From Bacteroidota bacterium (GTDB lineage Bacteria; Bacteroidota; Ignavibacteria; SZUA-365), in contig JAGTUW010000103.1 in the NCBI GenBank assembly GCA_018224345.1, positions 1 to 13,187 of the forward strand: DNA of 13,187 bases, given 5' to 3'. The notes below the pieces were generated by a model, which saw only the letters and a program-made list of their open reading frames with translations, was not told where the DNA came from and did no database searches. Positions 1 through 6,031 of this stretch are shown here, piece by piece. Within the stretch, counting starts at the first letter, position 1, and every line of letters begins with the position of its first letter. The position numbers and the translations under genes are program-made.

Positions 1-146
1 AAGCTATTCAGATCCATGGCGGCTATGGCTATGTCCGCGAATATCTCGTGGAACGTTATCTGCGTGATGCAAAAATCACGGAAATCTATGAAGGAACTTC
101 CGAGGTTCAGAACATCGTTATCGCACGGGAATTGCTGAAGGCCTGA
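1..146 (+). CDS. acyl-CoA dehydrogenase, C-terminal end (partial)
   Basis: Only the last 47 residues are present; the first complete codon is at 3 and the stop TGA is at 144-146. The translation contains AIQIHGGYGY, then YLRDAKITEIYEGTSEVQ and an IARELL end. This is the conserved C-terminal helical segment of FAD-dependent acyl-CoA dehydrogenases: the QIHGGYGY stretch and the RD-x(4)-IYEGT-x-E-x-Q motif contact FAD and the adjacent subunit. Family members oxidise acyl-CoA to trans-2-enoyl-CoA and pass electrons to electron-transfer flavoprotein. Chain-length specificity cannot be judged from the tail. The next gene starts 57 bp later behind its own strong ribosome binding site, and no terminator separates them. 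Confidence 0.93.
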   Translation, partial: AIQIHGGYGYVREYLVERYLRDAKITEIYEGTSEVQNIVIARELLKA

Positions 147-203
147 TTCCATCATTGGTCTCGTATGTTGACACTCTACACATTCATTCATCGAGGAGGC
201 TTT

Positions 204-725
204 ATGAAAACCGTTATCAAAGTCACGCTACTCGCAACCGTCGCAGTGCTGCTTTGCACATCCACTGGTAAAGCCCAGTTCCACGAAGGCGGCAGTTGGC
301 TGGGACCCGTTCTCACGCTGGCTACGGACCCGATTGGCTTTGGCGCGCAGTATGAATACGGCGTCAGCGAAAACATCGGCATCGGCGGTATCGTTCGCTA
401 CTGGGGCAAGTCCGAGAGTATATTCGGGCACAGCTGGTCCTGGTCCGTCGTCATGCCGCAATTCCAGGCGGCCTATCACTTTATGCCGGGCGATCAACTC
501 GATCCCTATGCCGGGGCGCGACTCGGATTCGCGTTGTACAGTGATAACATTGATTTTACAACTTCCAGCGGTAGCAGCGGCCTCTTCCTTACCGCGTACG
601 GCGGTCTCAGGTATTTCTTCAGTCCCACTATCGCCGGGAACGGTCAACTGGAATTCCGCGTCGCGGGAGACGACTATTTCGGTGGTTCACTGCAGTTGAC
701 TGTCGGGGTCGATTTCGTGCTCTGA
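204..725 (+). CDS. small outer-membrane beta-barrel protein (paralog 1)
   Basis: A 173-residue secreted protein. The start chosen is ATG 204, because GAGGAGG at 193-199 sits just upstream and the protein then opens with a classic signal peptide (MKTVIK, hydrophobic core, cleavage near GKAQ-F). An in-frame ATG at 165 would put 13 poor residues ahead of the signal peptide. The mature part alternates aromatic and Gly-rich strands (QYEYGVSENIGIGGIVRYWG, QFQAAYHFMPGDQLDPYAG, GLRYFFSP) and ends in an aromatic/aliphatic strand VGVDFVL, the pattern of an 8-strand OmpA/OprF-like or PorT-type barrel. The gene at 950 is a clear paralog. Function beyond an outer-membrane or surface barrel is unknown. Confidence 0.85.
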   Translation: MKTVIKVTLLATVAVLLCTSTGKAQFHEGGSWLGPVLTLATDPIGFGAQYEYGVSENIGIGGIVRYWGKSESIFGHSWSWSVVMPQFQAAYHFMPGDQLDPYAGARLGFALYSDNIDFTTSSGSSGLFLTAYGGLRYFFSPTIAGNGQLEFRVAGDDYFGGSLQLTVGVDFVL

Positions 726-753
726 CCCTTGCATAAAACGTTTTTATAAACGT

Positions 754-787
754 ACGCCTCCGTCTGTCGGAGGCGTTTTTTTGTTTT
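754..787 (+). terminator. rho-independent terminator after the first barrel gene
   Basis: Perfect 9-bp stem ACGCCTCCG (754-762) / CGGAGGCGT (768-776) with loop TCTGT, followed by a T-rich tract TTTTTTTGTTTT to 787. It lies 28 bp after the stop codon of the barrel gene, so that gene is probably transcribed separately from its paralog downstream. Confidence 0.93.
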
Positions 788-814
788 CCGGAATTTCGGT
801 AGATTCCGTATAAT
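785..814 (+). promoter_or_regulatory. candidate promoter of the second barrel gene, with an inverted repeat
   Basis: A perfect TATAAT sits at 809-814, about 136 bp before the ATG at 950 and directly after the terminator. The -35 region is weak (TTTCCG around 785-790). A 6-bp inverted repeat CGGAAT (789-794) / ATTCCG (803-808) fills the spacer and abuts the -10 box, where a bound regulator could block polymerase. The -10 match is direct; promoter function and operator role are inference. The remaining leader (about 815-937) holds nothing else I recognise. Confidence 0.4.
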
Positions 815-949
815 CAGAGAAGCGGAACCGAAATCATTTCATAGTGCATCTCGGGAGTTTCGCTTTTTCGTTGCCGTTTACGAATTCTCATTCATCCCGG
901 TCACCCTGGGTTGAGTCACCTACATCATTCACTTATCAAGGACGGTGGG

Positions 950-1522
950 ATGAAACGTTGCCTTACCCTCTCGCTGCTTACCCTGTTTGTCTTCATCATT
1001 ACGGGCGCGACCGGTCTCGCGCAGTACAAGATGGGCGCGCATTACATCGGCGCCAATGCCACGGTCGTCACCGAGCCGGTCGGCTGGGGCATCAACTATG
1101 AATTCGGTTTCGATGAGCGTATCGGTCTCGGACTGGTCATACGCTACTGGGCGCCGGAAGAAGGAAAGCACTACGAATCCACCGGCACCGGCACGCTGCA
1201 GCGCTCGACCATCATGACGCAGTTCCAGGCCGCGTACCACTTCCTGCCTCAGGCCCGCTTCGACCCCTATGGCGGCTTGCGGCTCGGCTATTCGATTTAC
1301 GACGAAAACTGGCAGACCAGCGGTATCGTCTCCCGCACCAAACCGGCGGCACGGGCGGAAAGCGGCATCACCATGAGCATCATGGGTGGCTTCCGCTATT
1401 TCGTGAGCCCGAAAATCAGTATAGACGGGACACTCGAACACTTCGTCGTCAACGACGACAACTACTTCGAGAATCAGTCCGCCAGCGCGCTGATGTTTTC
1501 GGTCAACTTCACTCTGGACTGA
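950..1522 (+). CDS. small outer-membrane beta-barrel protein (paralog 2)
   Basis: A 190-residue secreted barrel. Start ATG 950 follows AAGGA at 938-942 and begins a signal peptide (MKRCLTLSLL, hydrophobic core, cleavage near GLAQ-Y). An upstream in-frame ATG at 911 is less likely. It is paralogous to the gene at 204: both share an INYEFGF / AQYEYGV strand, IVRYWG versus VIRYWA, the nearly identical QFQAAYHF(M/L)P followed by DPY-G-RLG, and GFRYF/GLRYF with SP next to it. The C-terminal strand ends SVNFTLD. The two differ most in a loop that is longer here (SRTKPAARAESG region, about residues 126-140), as expected for surface-exposed loops. No partner or ligand can be assigned. Confidence 0.86.
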   Translation: MKRCLTLSLLTLFVFIITGATGLAQYKMGAHYIGANATVVTEPVGWGINYEFGFDERIGLGLVIRYWAPEEGKHYESTGTGTLQRSTIMTQFQAAYHFLPQARFDPYGGLRLGYSIYDENWQTSGIVSRTKPAARAESGITMSIMGGFRYFVSPKISIDGTLEHFVVNDDNYFENQSASALMFSVNFTLD

Positions 1523-1562
1523 GCTTGCCGCCACAGGGTGCCGAGGGATAGAGGTAAAGGAC

Positions 1563-1587
1563 AACCGCCTGCGGGCGGTTTTCTTTT
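1563..1587 (+). terminator. rho-independent terminator after the second barrel gene
   Basis: Stem AACCGCC (1563-1569) / GGCGGTT (1574-1580), loop TGCG, followed by TTCTTTTT. It begins 41 bp after the stop and separates the barrel pair from the lemA operon. Confidence 0.88.
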
Positions 1588-1614
1588 TATGGTCTCCTTC
1601 GCATCGATCTAACA

Positions 1615-1632
1615 GGAGCCCCGGAGCCCCGG
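1615..1632 (+). repeat. 8-bp tandem duplication GGAGCCCC x2
   Basis: GGAGCCCC occurs at 1615-1622 and again at 1623-1630, followed by GG. It lies between the terminator and the lemA leader structure. It may be simple slippage; no function can be assigned. Confidence 0.6.
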
Positions 1633-1641
1633 AACAATGCC

Positions 1642-1706
1642 TTTCATTTCGACGAGCGTTTTCGTAGTTTTCATTGATAAGGAAGTTTATCCCTGTCGAA
1701 ATGAAA
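1642..1706 (+). promoter_or_regulatory. nested inverted repeat in the lemA leader
   Basis: TTTCATTTCGAC (1642-1653) is repeated in perfect inverted orientation as GTCGAAATGAAA (1695-1706), with 41 nt between the arms. Inside the loop is a second hairpin, GATAA (1676-1680) / TTATC (1687-1691). No T-run follows, so it is not a canonical terminator. It ends 32 bp before the lemA ATG. It could be a two-site operator or a structured 5' leader controlling the operon; the repeat is seen, the role is inferred. Confidence 0.5.
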
Positions 1707-1738
1707 CAAACCGTCTAAAAGAGGAATACGGAGCGGAA

Positions 1739-2329
1739 ATGAAAAAGAATTTGCCTTTGATCATCACCGGTGGCATCATCCTTGTGCTGCTGTTGATGTA
1801 TATCACAACACAGAACAGATTGGTAACGCTGGAGGAACAGGTGGAGGGAAAATGGAGTCAGGTTGAGAATGTCTATCAGCGGCGCCTTGACCTCATCCCC
1901 AATCTCGTGGAAACCGTCAAGGGCTATGCCGCGCATGAAACGGAACTGCTGACGGAAGTCACCGAATTGCGCTCCCGTGTGGGTCAGATGAATGTTTCCG
2001 CGGATATTCTCGAAGATCCCGCCGCTCTGGAGCGCTTTCAACGGTCTCAGGCACAACTCGGTGGCGCCCTGTCACGACTGCTGATGGTGACGGAGAATTA
2101 TCCGGATCTGAAAGCCAATCAGAATTTCCTGGCGTTGCAGTCCCAGTTGGAAGGAACGGAAAACCGCATCACTGTCGAGCGTATGCGCTTCATCGATGCG
2201 GTGCGGGAGTATAATACCGCTATACGCCGTTTCCCGGCCTCACTGGTCGCAGGCATTGGTGGTTTCAGCAGGAAAGCCACCTTCACCGCCGCGGAAGGCG
2301 CGGATCAGGCTCCGTCAGTGGAGTTTTGA
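1739..2329 (+). CDS. lemA: LemA family membrane protein
   Basis: A 196-residue protein with the full LemA pattern. Residues 5-24 form one N-terminal membrane anchor. An alpha-helical domain follows, with WSQVENVYQRRLDLIPNLVE near 39-58, the family-typical YPDLKANQNFLALQSQLEGT at 121-140, the helix holding REYNTAIRRFP at 156-166, and the F-x-A / P-x-V-x-F ending. Start ATG 1739 is chosen because the anchor then lies at the N-terminus as usual; GGAG (1730-1733) and GAGG (1721-1724) precede it. An in-frame ATG at 1637 would add 34 uncharacteristic residues encoded by the leader inverted repeat. The biochemical role of LemA is not well defined. It commonly sits beside TPM/YgcG-type genes, as here: its TGA overlaps the next ATG by one base. 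Confidence 0.95.
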   Translation: MKKNLPLIITGGIILVLLLMYITTQNRLVTLEEQVEGKWSQVENVYQRRLDLIPNLVETVKGYAAHETELLTEVTELRSRVGQMNVSADILEDPAALERFQRSQAQLGGALSRLLMVTENYPDLKANQNFLALQSQLEGTENRITVERMRFIDAVREYNTAIRRFPASLVAGIGGFSRKATFTAAEGADQAPSVEF

Positions 2330-3087
2330 TGACGCTCTTTCGCAATGGCATACCATCCCTGTTTCTGTTGCTTCTGTTGTGGACACCACCCGCATCCGCA
2401 CTCGATGCACCCGAACTGAACCGCTATGTCACCGATCTGGCAGGCGTGCTTTCGGCAGGGGATGTCCAGCGTATCGAGCAACTGCTGCGGCAGTATGACG
2501 AATCCACCTCCAACCAGTTCGTGGTGCTTATCGTTTCTTCTCTCGAAGGTGCGTCTATTGAAGAATTCAGCCTGCGTGTCGCGGAAAAAAATCGTATCGG
2601 CCGGGAGGGAAAGGATAATGGGGTGCTCTTCCTCGTCGCTGTCAATGACAGGAAAATGCGCTTCGAAGTGGGGTATGGACTCGAACATGTGCTGACCGAT
2701 GCGGCGACATCGATCATTATCAGTGATGTCGTCGCACCGCACTTTCGTACGGGGAGCTATGCGCAGGGGATTTACGACGGCGTACAGACAGCGGTCAAGA
2801 TCGCGACCGGAGAATATACCGTCACAGAACGCTCGACCAGGCGACAGAAAAAAGATGATGGAGGAAATATCTTCGGCCTGATCGTGTTTCTGGTGATTAT
2901 GTATATCGTCGTAAAAGGAAATCGCGGTCGCGGCGGACGCGGGGGCGGTGTCTGGTTTATCGGCGGTCCATTCGGTGGGGGCGGCGGTTTCGGCGGAGGT
3001 GGCGGTTTCGGTGGGGGTGGCGGTTTCGGTGGCTTTTCCGGTGGTGGCGGTGGCTTCGGCGGCGGTGGTTCATCAGGTGGCTGGTAG
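2329..3087 (+). CDS. TPM-domain (YgcG/Psb32/MOLO-1 type) membrane protein with Gly-rich tail
   Basis: 252 residues from ATG 2329, which overlaps the lemA stop by one base (TGATG). Residues 1-24 are a signal peptide (cleavage near ASA-L). Residues about 31-160 are a TPM_phosphatase domain: YVTDLAGVLS, a central QFVVLIVSSLEG strand, then GKDNGVLFLVAVNDRKMRFE and VGYGLEHVLTD, and a helix ending YDGVQTAVKIATGE. One transmembrane helix covers 181-196, followed by a basic stretch and a tail from about 198 that is almost all Gly with Phe (FGGGGG units), ending SSGGW. The domain is expected on the outer face of the inner membrane. Some family members have been reported to act as phosphatases and others as assembly or quality-control factors; the activity here is unknown. 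The lemA pairing is a common family context. Confidence 0.92.
   Translation: MTLFRNGIPSLFLLLLLWTPPASALDAPELNRYVTDLAGVLSAGDVQRIEQLLRQYDESTSNQFVVLIVSSLEGASIEEFSLRVAEKNRIGREGKDNGVLFLVAVNDRKMRFEVGYGLEHVLTDAATSIIISDVVAPHFRTGSYAQGIYDGVQTAVKIATGEYTVTERSTRRQKKDDGGNIFGLIVFLVIMYIVVKGNRGRGGRGGGVWFIGGPFGGGGGFGGGGGFGGGGGFGGFSGGGGGFGGGGSSGGW
2971..3024 (+). repeat. 18-bp tandem repeat coding FGGGGG
   Basis: Three consecutive 18-bp units starting with TTC (2971, 2989, 3007) encode FGGGGG. They differ only at synonymous Gly codon positions, and related FGG/SGGGGG stretches continue to 3083. The repeat encodes the flexible tail of the TPM-domain protein. Such GGN runs are prone to slippage and length variation between strains. 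Confidence 0.85.
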
Positions 3088-3101
3088 AGGCCCACTCACT
3101 T

Positions 3102-4052
3102 ATGCGGACCATTACGCACAACCTGCCTGTTTCGAGGATATGCTTCTGCATACTGTTGATCGCATCGCTGATGGGCTGCGGAAACAACGAAACAGAAAAA
3201 ACCAGACAGGAGCGGAGCGAAGATGTCACGTCCTTCAGCACCTTTCCCCTTCTTCCGGGGGCGGTCCTCGTCGACAGTATGTCGGCGGACATGACCGGCG
3301 ACGGGCAGGAGGAATTGATCATCGTTTCGCAGACGGAGGAGTACACTGACGATCCGTTGCTCGTTGATCGGTTTGACAGAGTCGATCTGTACACGCGCAA
3401 TGACACGGGCATTACGCAACTCTTCGTGGACCCTGTCGATTACGGTCTCTCGTTCTCGACAGAGGATGTCACCGGCGACGGTGTCACCGATCTTCTGGTA
3501 CATCTCGATGCGGGAGGGAACAATCCTATTTCTACGCAGGGCCTGCACGTCTATGGTCTCAATGCGTCACGCAAGGTGACGCTGCTGTTCTATTCTCCCA
3601 GTGGTGCACCGGTACTGCATGATATCGACGAAAACGGACAGAAGGAAATACTCGTCGCGGATCAGTACTGGGGAATGATGCCCCATTCCGAAGTGATCGG
3701 TTTCACACGTTTCGTGTACGCCTTCGACGGTAATTCCTATGTTGAGTCCAACGCCCGTTTCGCCGCCTGGTTTGACACGATACTCGAGAAACAGCGGCGT
3801 GCGTATGCACGCTCACTGCGTTCCTCGCGTTCCTCCGGAAGCGAGGATCAGAGCAATGAAGTGTATTTGCGGGCGGCGGAGTATCTGGCATGGAACCTGC
3901 CGAGAGGGGGCGCCCGGCGTGTCCGCACCGTCTGGCGTGCCGAGGAGGATGTATTGCGTCGCCATTTGAACGATGAGCAATTCTCGGATCTGCAAACTTT
4001 CGTCGAGGACGTCATGATTATGGAACAGGAAACATCAGCCGGGAGACAATGA
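3102..4052 (+). CDS. lipoprotein with FG-GAP/VCBS-like repeats
   Basis: 316 residues starting 14 bp after the previous stop; AGAGG at 3086-3090 overlaps that stop. A hydrophobic signal ends in the lipobox LMGC at 23-26, so Cys26 should be lipidated. Three acidic Gly-rich loops resemble FG-GAP / VCBS calcium-binding repeats: DMTGDGQEELIIV (from 63), DVTGDGVTDLLV (from 122) and DIDENGQKEILVAD (from 174). These are usually blades of a beta-propeller; three visible blades is a short set. The C-terminal third (about 220-316) is charged and helical with a Ser/Arg patch (SLRSSRSSGSED). It overlaps the next gene by 4 bp. I infer an envelope lipoprotein that may bind calcium; no specific function is assignable. 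Confidence 0.75.
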   Translation: MRTITHNLPVSRICFCILLIASLMGCGNNETEKTRQERSEDVTSFSTFPLLPGAVLVDSMSADMTGDGQEELIIVSQTEEYTDDPLLVDRFDRVDLYTRNDTGITQLFVDPVDYGLSFSTEDVTGDGVTDLLVHLDAGGNNPISTQGLHVYGLNASRKVTLLFYSPSGAPVLHDIDENGQKEILVADQYWGMMPHSEVIGFTRFVYAFDGNSYVESNARFAAWFDTILEKQRRAYARSLRSSRSSGSEDQSNEVYLRAAEYLAWNLPRGGARRVRTVWRAEEDVLRRHLNDEQFSDLQTFVEDVMIMEQETSAGRQ

Positions 4053-4705
4053 TGTACCTCCATGCTTCCATCGTCGCTGTCGCCCTGCTCTGTTTTGTAT
4101 CCGTCGCGGAGGCCCGGCATGAACCCGGGCAGCAGATCATACGGGACACGTTCCGTCAGGACACGTTCCGTCAGGACACGTTCCGCACTGGAGAAACCGA
4201 GCCGGACGAGGTGGGCGAAACCGAGGCTCTGTTGCTTCTGTTGCGGCCGATCGCGAGGGAGGCGGCCGCACATTGCATGGCCGGACCGGTTTTTCTGCGT
4301 ATTCTCCCTGAACATGCACCAATGTTGCTGCGCGAAGTATTTGCCGGGGCCCTGATGGATCGCGGGCTGGAAGTACGGACAACCGCTGGCGGGGAACAGA
4401 CACAGCTGACCATAGATGTCAGGGAGATGTCGATGTCTGCTGTTTCGGGCGAAAATTCTTCCTATTTTCGAAAGACTGTGGTCACGATCGGCATTCTTGC
4501 AGAAGAACGTTCGGGAAAAGTGACCTATGCCGGTGAACGGACGGCCGAGAGAGGTGATACGCTCTCCGGCAAGGTGCCGTTTACCTGTCGCTCATATCTC
4601 GATGACCGGCAGTCCTGGTGGGAGACGCTGCTCGAACCCGCGCTCGTCACCGCAACCGCCATCGTGATTGTCATACTGCTTTTCACCGTACGAGGAAGTT
4701 CATGA
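4049..4705 (+). CDS. unrecognised secreted, membrane-anchored envelope protein
   Basis: 218 residues. It starts within ATGATG overlapping the preceding stop. ATG 4052 is an equal alternative and would place GGGAG (4041-4045) at better spacing. Residues 1-22 are a signal peptide (VSVAEA-R). Residues 32-46 hold three DTFRQ-type repeats (RDTF, RQDTF, RQDTF). An alpha/beta segment follows from about 60 to 185, with helix LLREVFAGALMDRGLEV and strands QLTIDVREMSM and TVVTIGILAEE. Two cysteines outside the signal (Cys76, Cys180) could pair. A transmembrane helix spans 197-214 after SWWETLLEP and ends VRGSS, so the body should be periplasmic with a C-terminal inner-membrane anchor. I do not recognise the family. 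Tight coupling to bamD (ATGA overlap) suggests an envelope-assembly role, but this is context only. Confidence 0.7.
   Translation: MMYLHASIVAVALLCFVSVAEARHEPGQQIIRDTFRQDTFRQDTFRTGETEPDEVGETEALLLLLRPIAREAAAHCMAGPVFLRILPEHAPMLLREVFAGALMDRGLEVRTTAGGEQTQLTIDVREMSMSAVSGENSSYFRKTVVTIGILAEERSGKVTYAGERTAERGDTLSGKVPFTCRSYLDDRQSWWETLLEPALVTATAIVIVILLFTVRGSS
4144..4185 (+). repeat. 15-bp tandem repeat GGACACGTTCCGTCA, 2.8 copies
   Basis: Units begin at 4144, 4159 and 4174; the third copy breaks off after 12 bases. The copies are identical at DNA level, implying recent expansion. In frame it encodes DTFRQ repeats just after the signal peptide cleavage site of the 4049 gene, probably a flexible linker. 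Confidence 0.95.
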
Positions 4706-5478
4706 TATCGTTCTTGAGAATCGTGCCACTGTTCTGTATTGCTGCCGCGCTGCTTGCCTGCAGTTCTTCAATAGACCTTCCGGAGGATGCCACTGCCGAA
4801 CAGCAGTTCCGTGCCGGTCTGGAACGCTACAGGAACGGAAGCTATCAGGAGGCACTCTCGCATTTCGAAATCATCCGTTTGCAGTTTCCGGGGAGCGCCG
4901 TTGCCGACAGTGCACGATATTTCTCCGCGCTTTCCCGTTTCGAACGCGGAGAGTACCTGCTTGCATCCTATGAATTCAATCAGATCATCCAGGGTGGTGC
5001 CGCACGGGAACTCGTCGCCGACGCGTACTACCAATTCGCGCAATGCTATTACGAACTCTCGCCCAAGGTGCAACTCGATCAAACCTACACCCGCAGGGCG
5101 ATCGATGCGCTGCAGAATTTCGTCGAAGGATATCCGTCACATCCGAAGGCGCAGGAGGTAGAGCGGCAGGTACTTGAACTCGTCAGCCGCCTTGCGGAAA
5201 AGGAATACAAGACCGCGATTCTCTATGAGAAAATGGAAGTGCCGATTTCGGCTTTGATTTATTATAATACCGTGGTTGATCGCTACTACAACACCGAATA
5301 TGCCGACGAGGCCATGGCCGGAAAAATCCGCTCCCTGCTTGCGCTGCGACGTTACAGCGAAGCTGCTTCCGCAGCAAAGGAATTTCTCGAACGCTATCCC
5401 GACAGTCCCTATCGCTCCGACGTCGAAACCAATGCAGCCGAGGCATCGAACCTCCTGCAGCAGGCGGAGTCACGATGA
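4702..5478 (+). CDS. bamD: outer membrane assembly lipoprotein BamD
   Basis: 258 residues from ATG 4702, inside an ATGA overlap with the upstream stop. The signal ends in the lipobox LLAC (17-20), so Cys20 is lipidated. The rest is TPR-type helical repeat of BamD/YfiO: EQQFRAGLERYRNGSYQEAL, HFEIIRLQFPGS, an ELVADAYYQFAQCYYELSP helix pair, AIDALQNFVEGYPSHP, KEYKTAILYEKMEVPISALI, YYNTVVDRYYNTEYADEAM and FLERYPDSPYRSDV. The repeated (F/Y)-P-x-S/H turns are typical. Length matches the family (about 240-280). BamD is the essential lipoprotein partner of BamA in inserting outer-membrane beta-barrels. No other bam gene is in the window. Overlap with the thioesterase gene downstream implies co-translation. 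Confidence 0.93.
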   Translation: MISFLRIVPLFCIAAALLACSSSIDLPEDATAEQQFRAGLERYRNGSYQEALSHFEIIRLQFPGSAVADSARYFSALSRFERGEYLLASYEFNQIIQGGAARELVADAYYQFAQCYYELSPKVQLDQTYTRRAIDALQNFVEGYPSHPKAQEVERQVLELVSRLAEKEYKTAILYEKMEVPISALIYYNTVVDRYYNTEYADEAMAGKIRSLLALRRYSEAASAAKEFLERYPDSPYRSDVETNAAEASNLLQQAESR

Positions 5479-5981
5479 TGCATGAATCCGGAACAGATAT
5501 ACCCGCACATCCGCCACCACGACACAGCATGCGTGCTTCGCAGGTGGAGATGACAGAACTCGTGTTGCCGAACGACACCAATCAACTCGGCAATCTTCTG
5601 GGTGGACGACTCATGCACTGGATGGACATCTCCATGGCCATCGCGGCGGCGCGGCATTCCGGACTCGTCTGTGTGACGGCCTCGGTGGATCGTATCGATT
5701 TTCATCACCCTGTCAGACTCGGTCAAATCGTGGTGCTCCGGGCATCAGTCAATCGCGTCTTCCGTACCTCCATGGAAGTCGGCGTGAAAGTGTATTGCGA
5801 GGATATCCCGGGCGGCACGCGCGTGCATACCAACTCCGCCTATATGACCTTCGTCGGGTTGAATGCCGACGGGAAACCGACTCCCTCTGAACAGGTCATT
5901 CCGGAAACGGAAGATGAACAACGCCGCTTTCGCCAGGCACTGGAACGTCGCGAACGCAGAGTACAGCAGGCCAGAGAATGA
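5475..5981 (+). CDS. acyl-CoA thioesterase, single hotdog (YciA/ACOT type)
   Basis: 168 residues starting at ATG 5475 (ATGATG; overlaps the bamD stop by 4 bp; 5478 is an alternative). The core is a hotdog domain of the acyl-CoA hydrolase family: ELVLPNDTNQLGNLLGGRLM (28-47), then HWMD with Asp51 on the long helix, and CVTASVDRIDFHHPVRLGQI (66-85). Asn36 and Asp51 occupy the positions of the catalytic Asn/Asp pair of YciA and ACOT enzymes. A strand RTSMEVGVKVYCED and AYMTFVGLN follow, then a charged C-terminal helix rich in Arg/Glu. Such enzymes hydrolyse acyl-CoA to free acid and CoA in the cytoplasm as oligomers of single hotdogs. Its link to the envelope genes may be acyl-CoA balance for lipid supply (inference). 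Confidence 0.92.
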   Translation: MMHESGTDIPAHPPPRHSMRASQVEMTELVLPNDTNQLGNLLGGRLMHWMDISMAIAAARHSGLVCVTASVDRIDFHHPVRLGQIVVLRASVNRVFRTSMEVGVKVYCEDIPGGTRVHTNSAYMTFVGLNADGKPTPSEQVIPETEDEQRRFRQALERRERRVQQARE

Positions 5982-6031
5982 AACCTCGAAGTGTATAAAC
6001 ATGCATAAACGGATACAATAGTGTGAATAAT

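Noticed and set aside
168..173. TTGACA that looks like a -35 box before the first barrel gene
   Set aside because: No acceptable -10 hexamer lies 16-18 bp downstream; that region is already the ribosome binding site.
844..1101. Plus-strand open frame overlapping the start of the second barrel gene
   Set aside because: Different frame from a clear signal-peptide gene, no ribosome binding site, no family resemblance.
1637..1738. N-terminal extension of LemA from ATG 1637
   Set aside because: LemA proteins begin just before the membrane anchor; the extension is encoded by the leader inverted repeat and has no conserved feature.
2772..3095. Minus-strand proline-rich open frame
   Set aside because: It is simply the complement of the Gly codon repeats in the TPM protein tail.
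5994..6019. TATAAA and TACAAT before the metallopeptidase as promoter elements
   Set aside because: AT-rich 50-bp gap but no -35 match at correct spacing for either; it also holds a chance ATAAAC direct repeat 10 bp apart.
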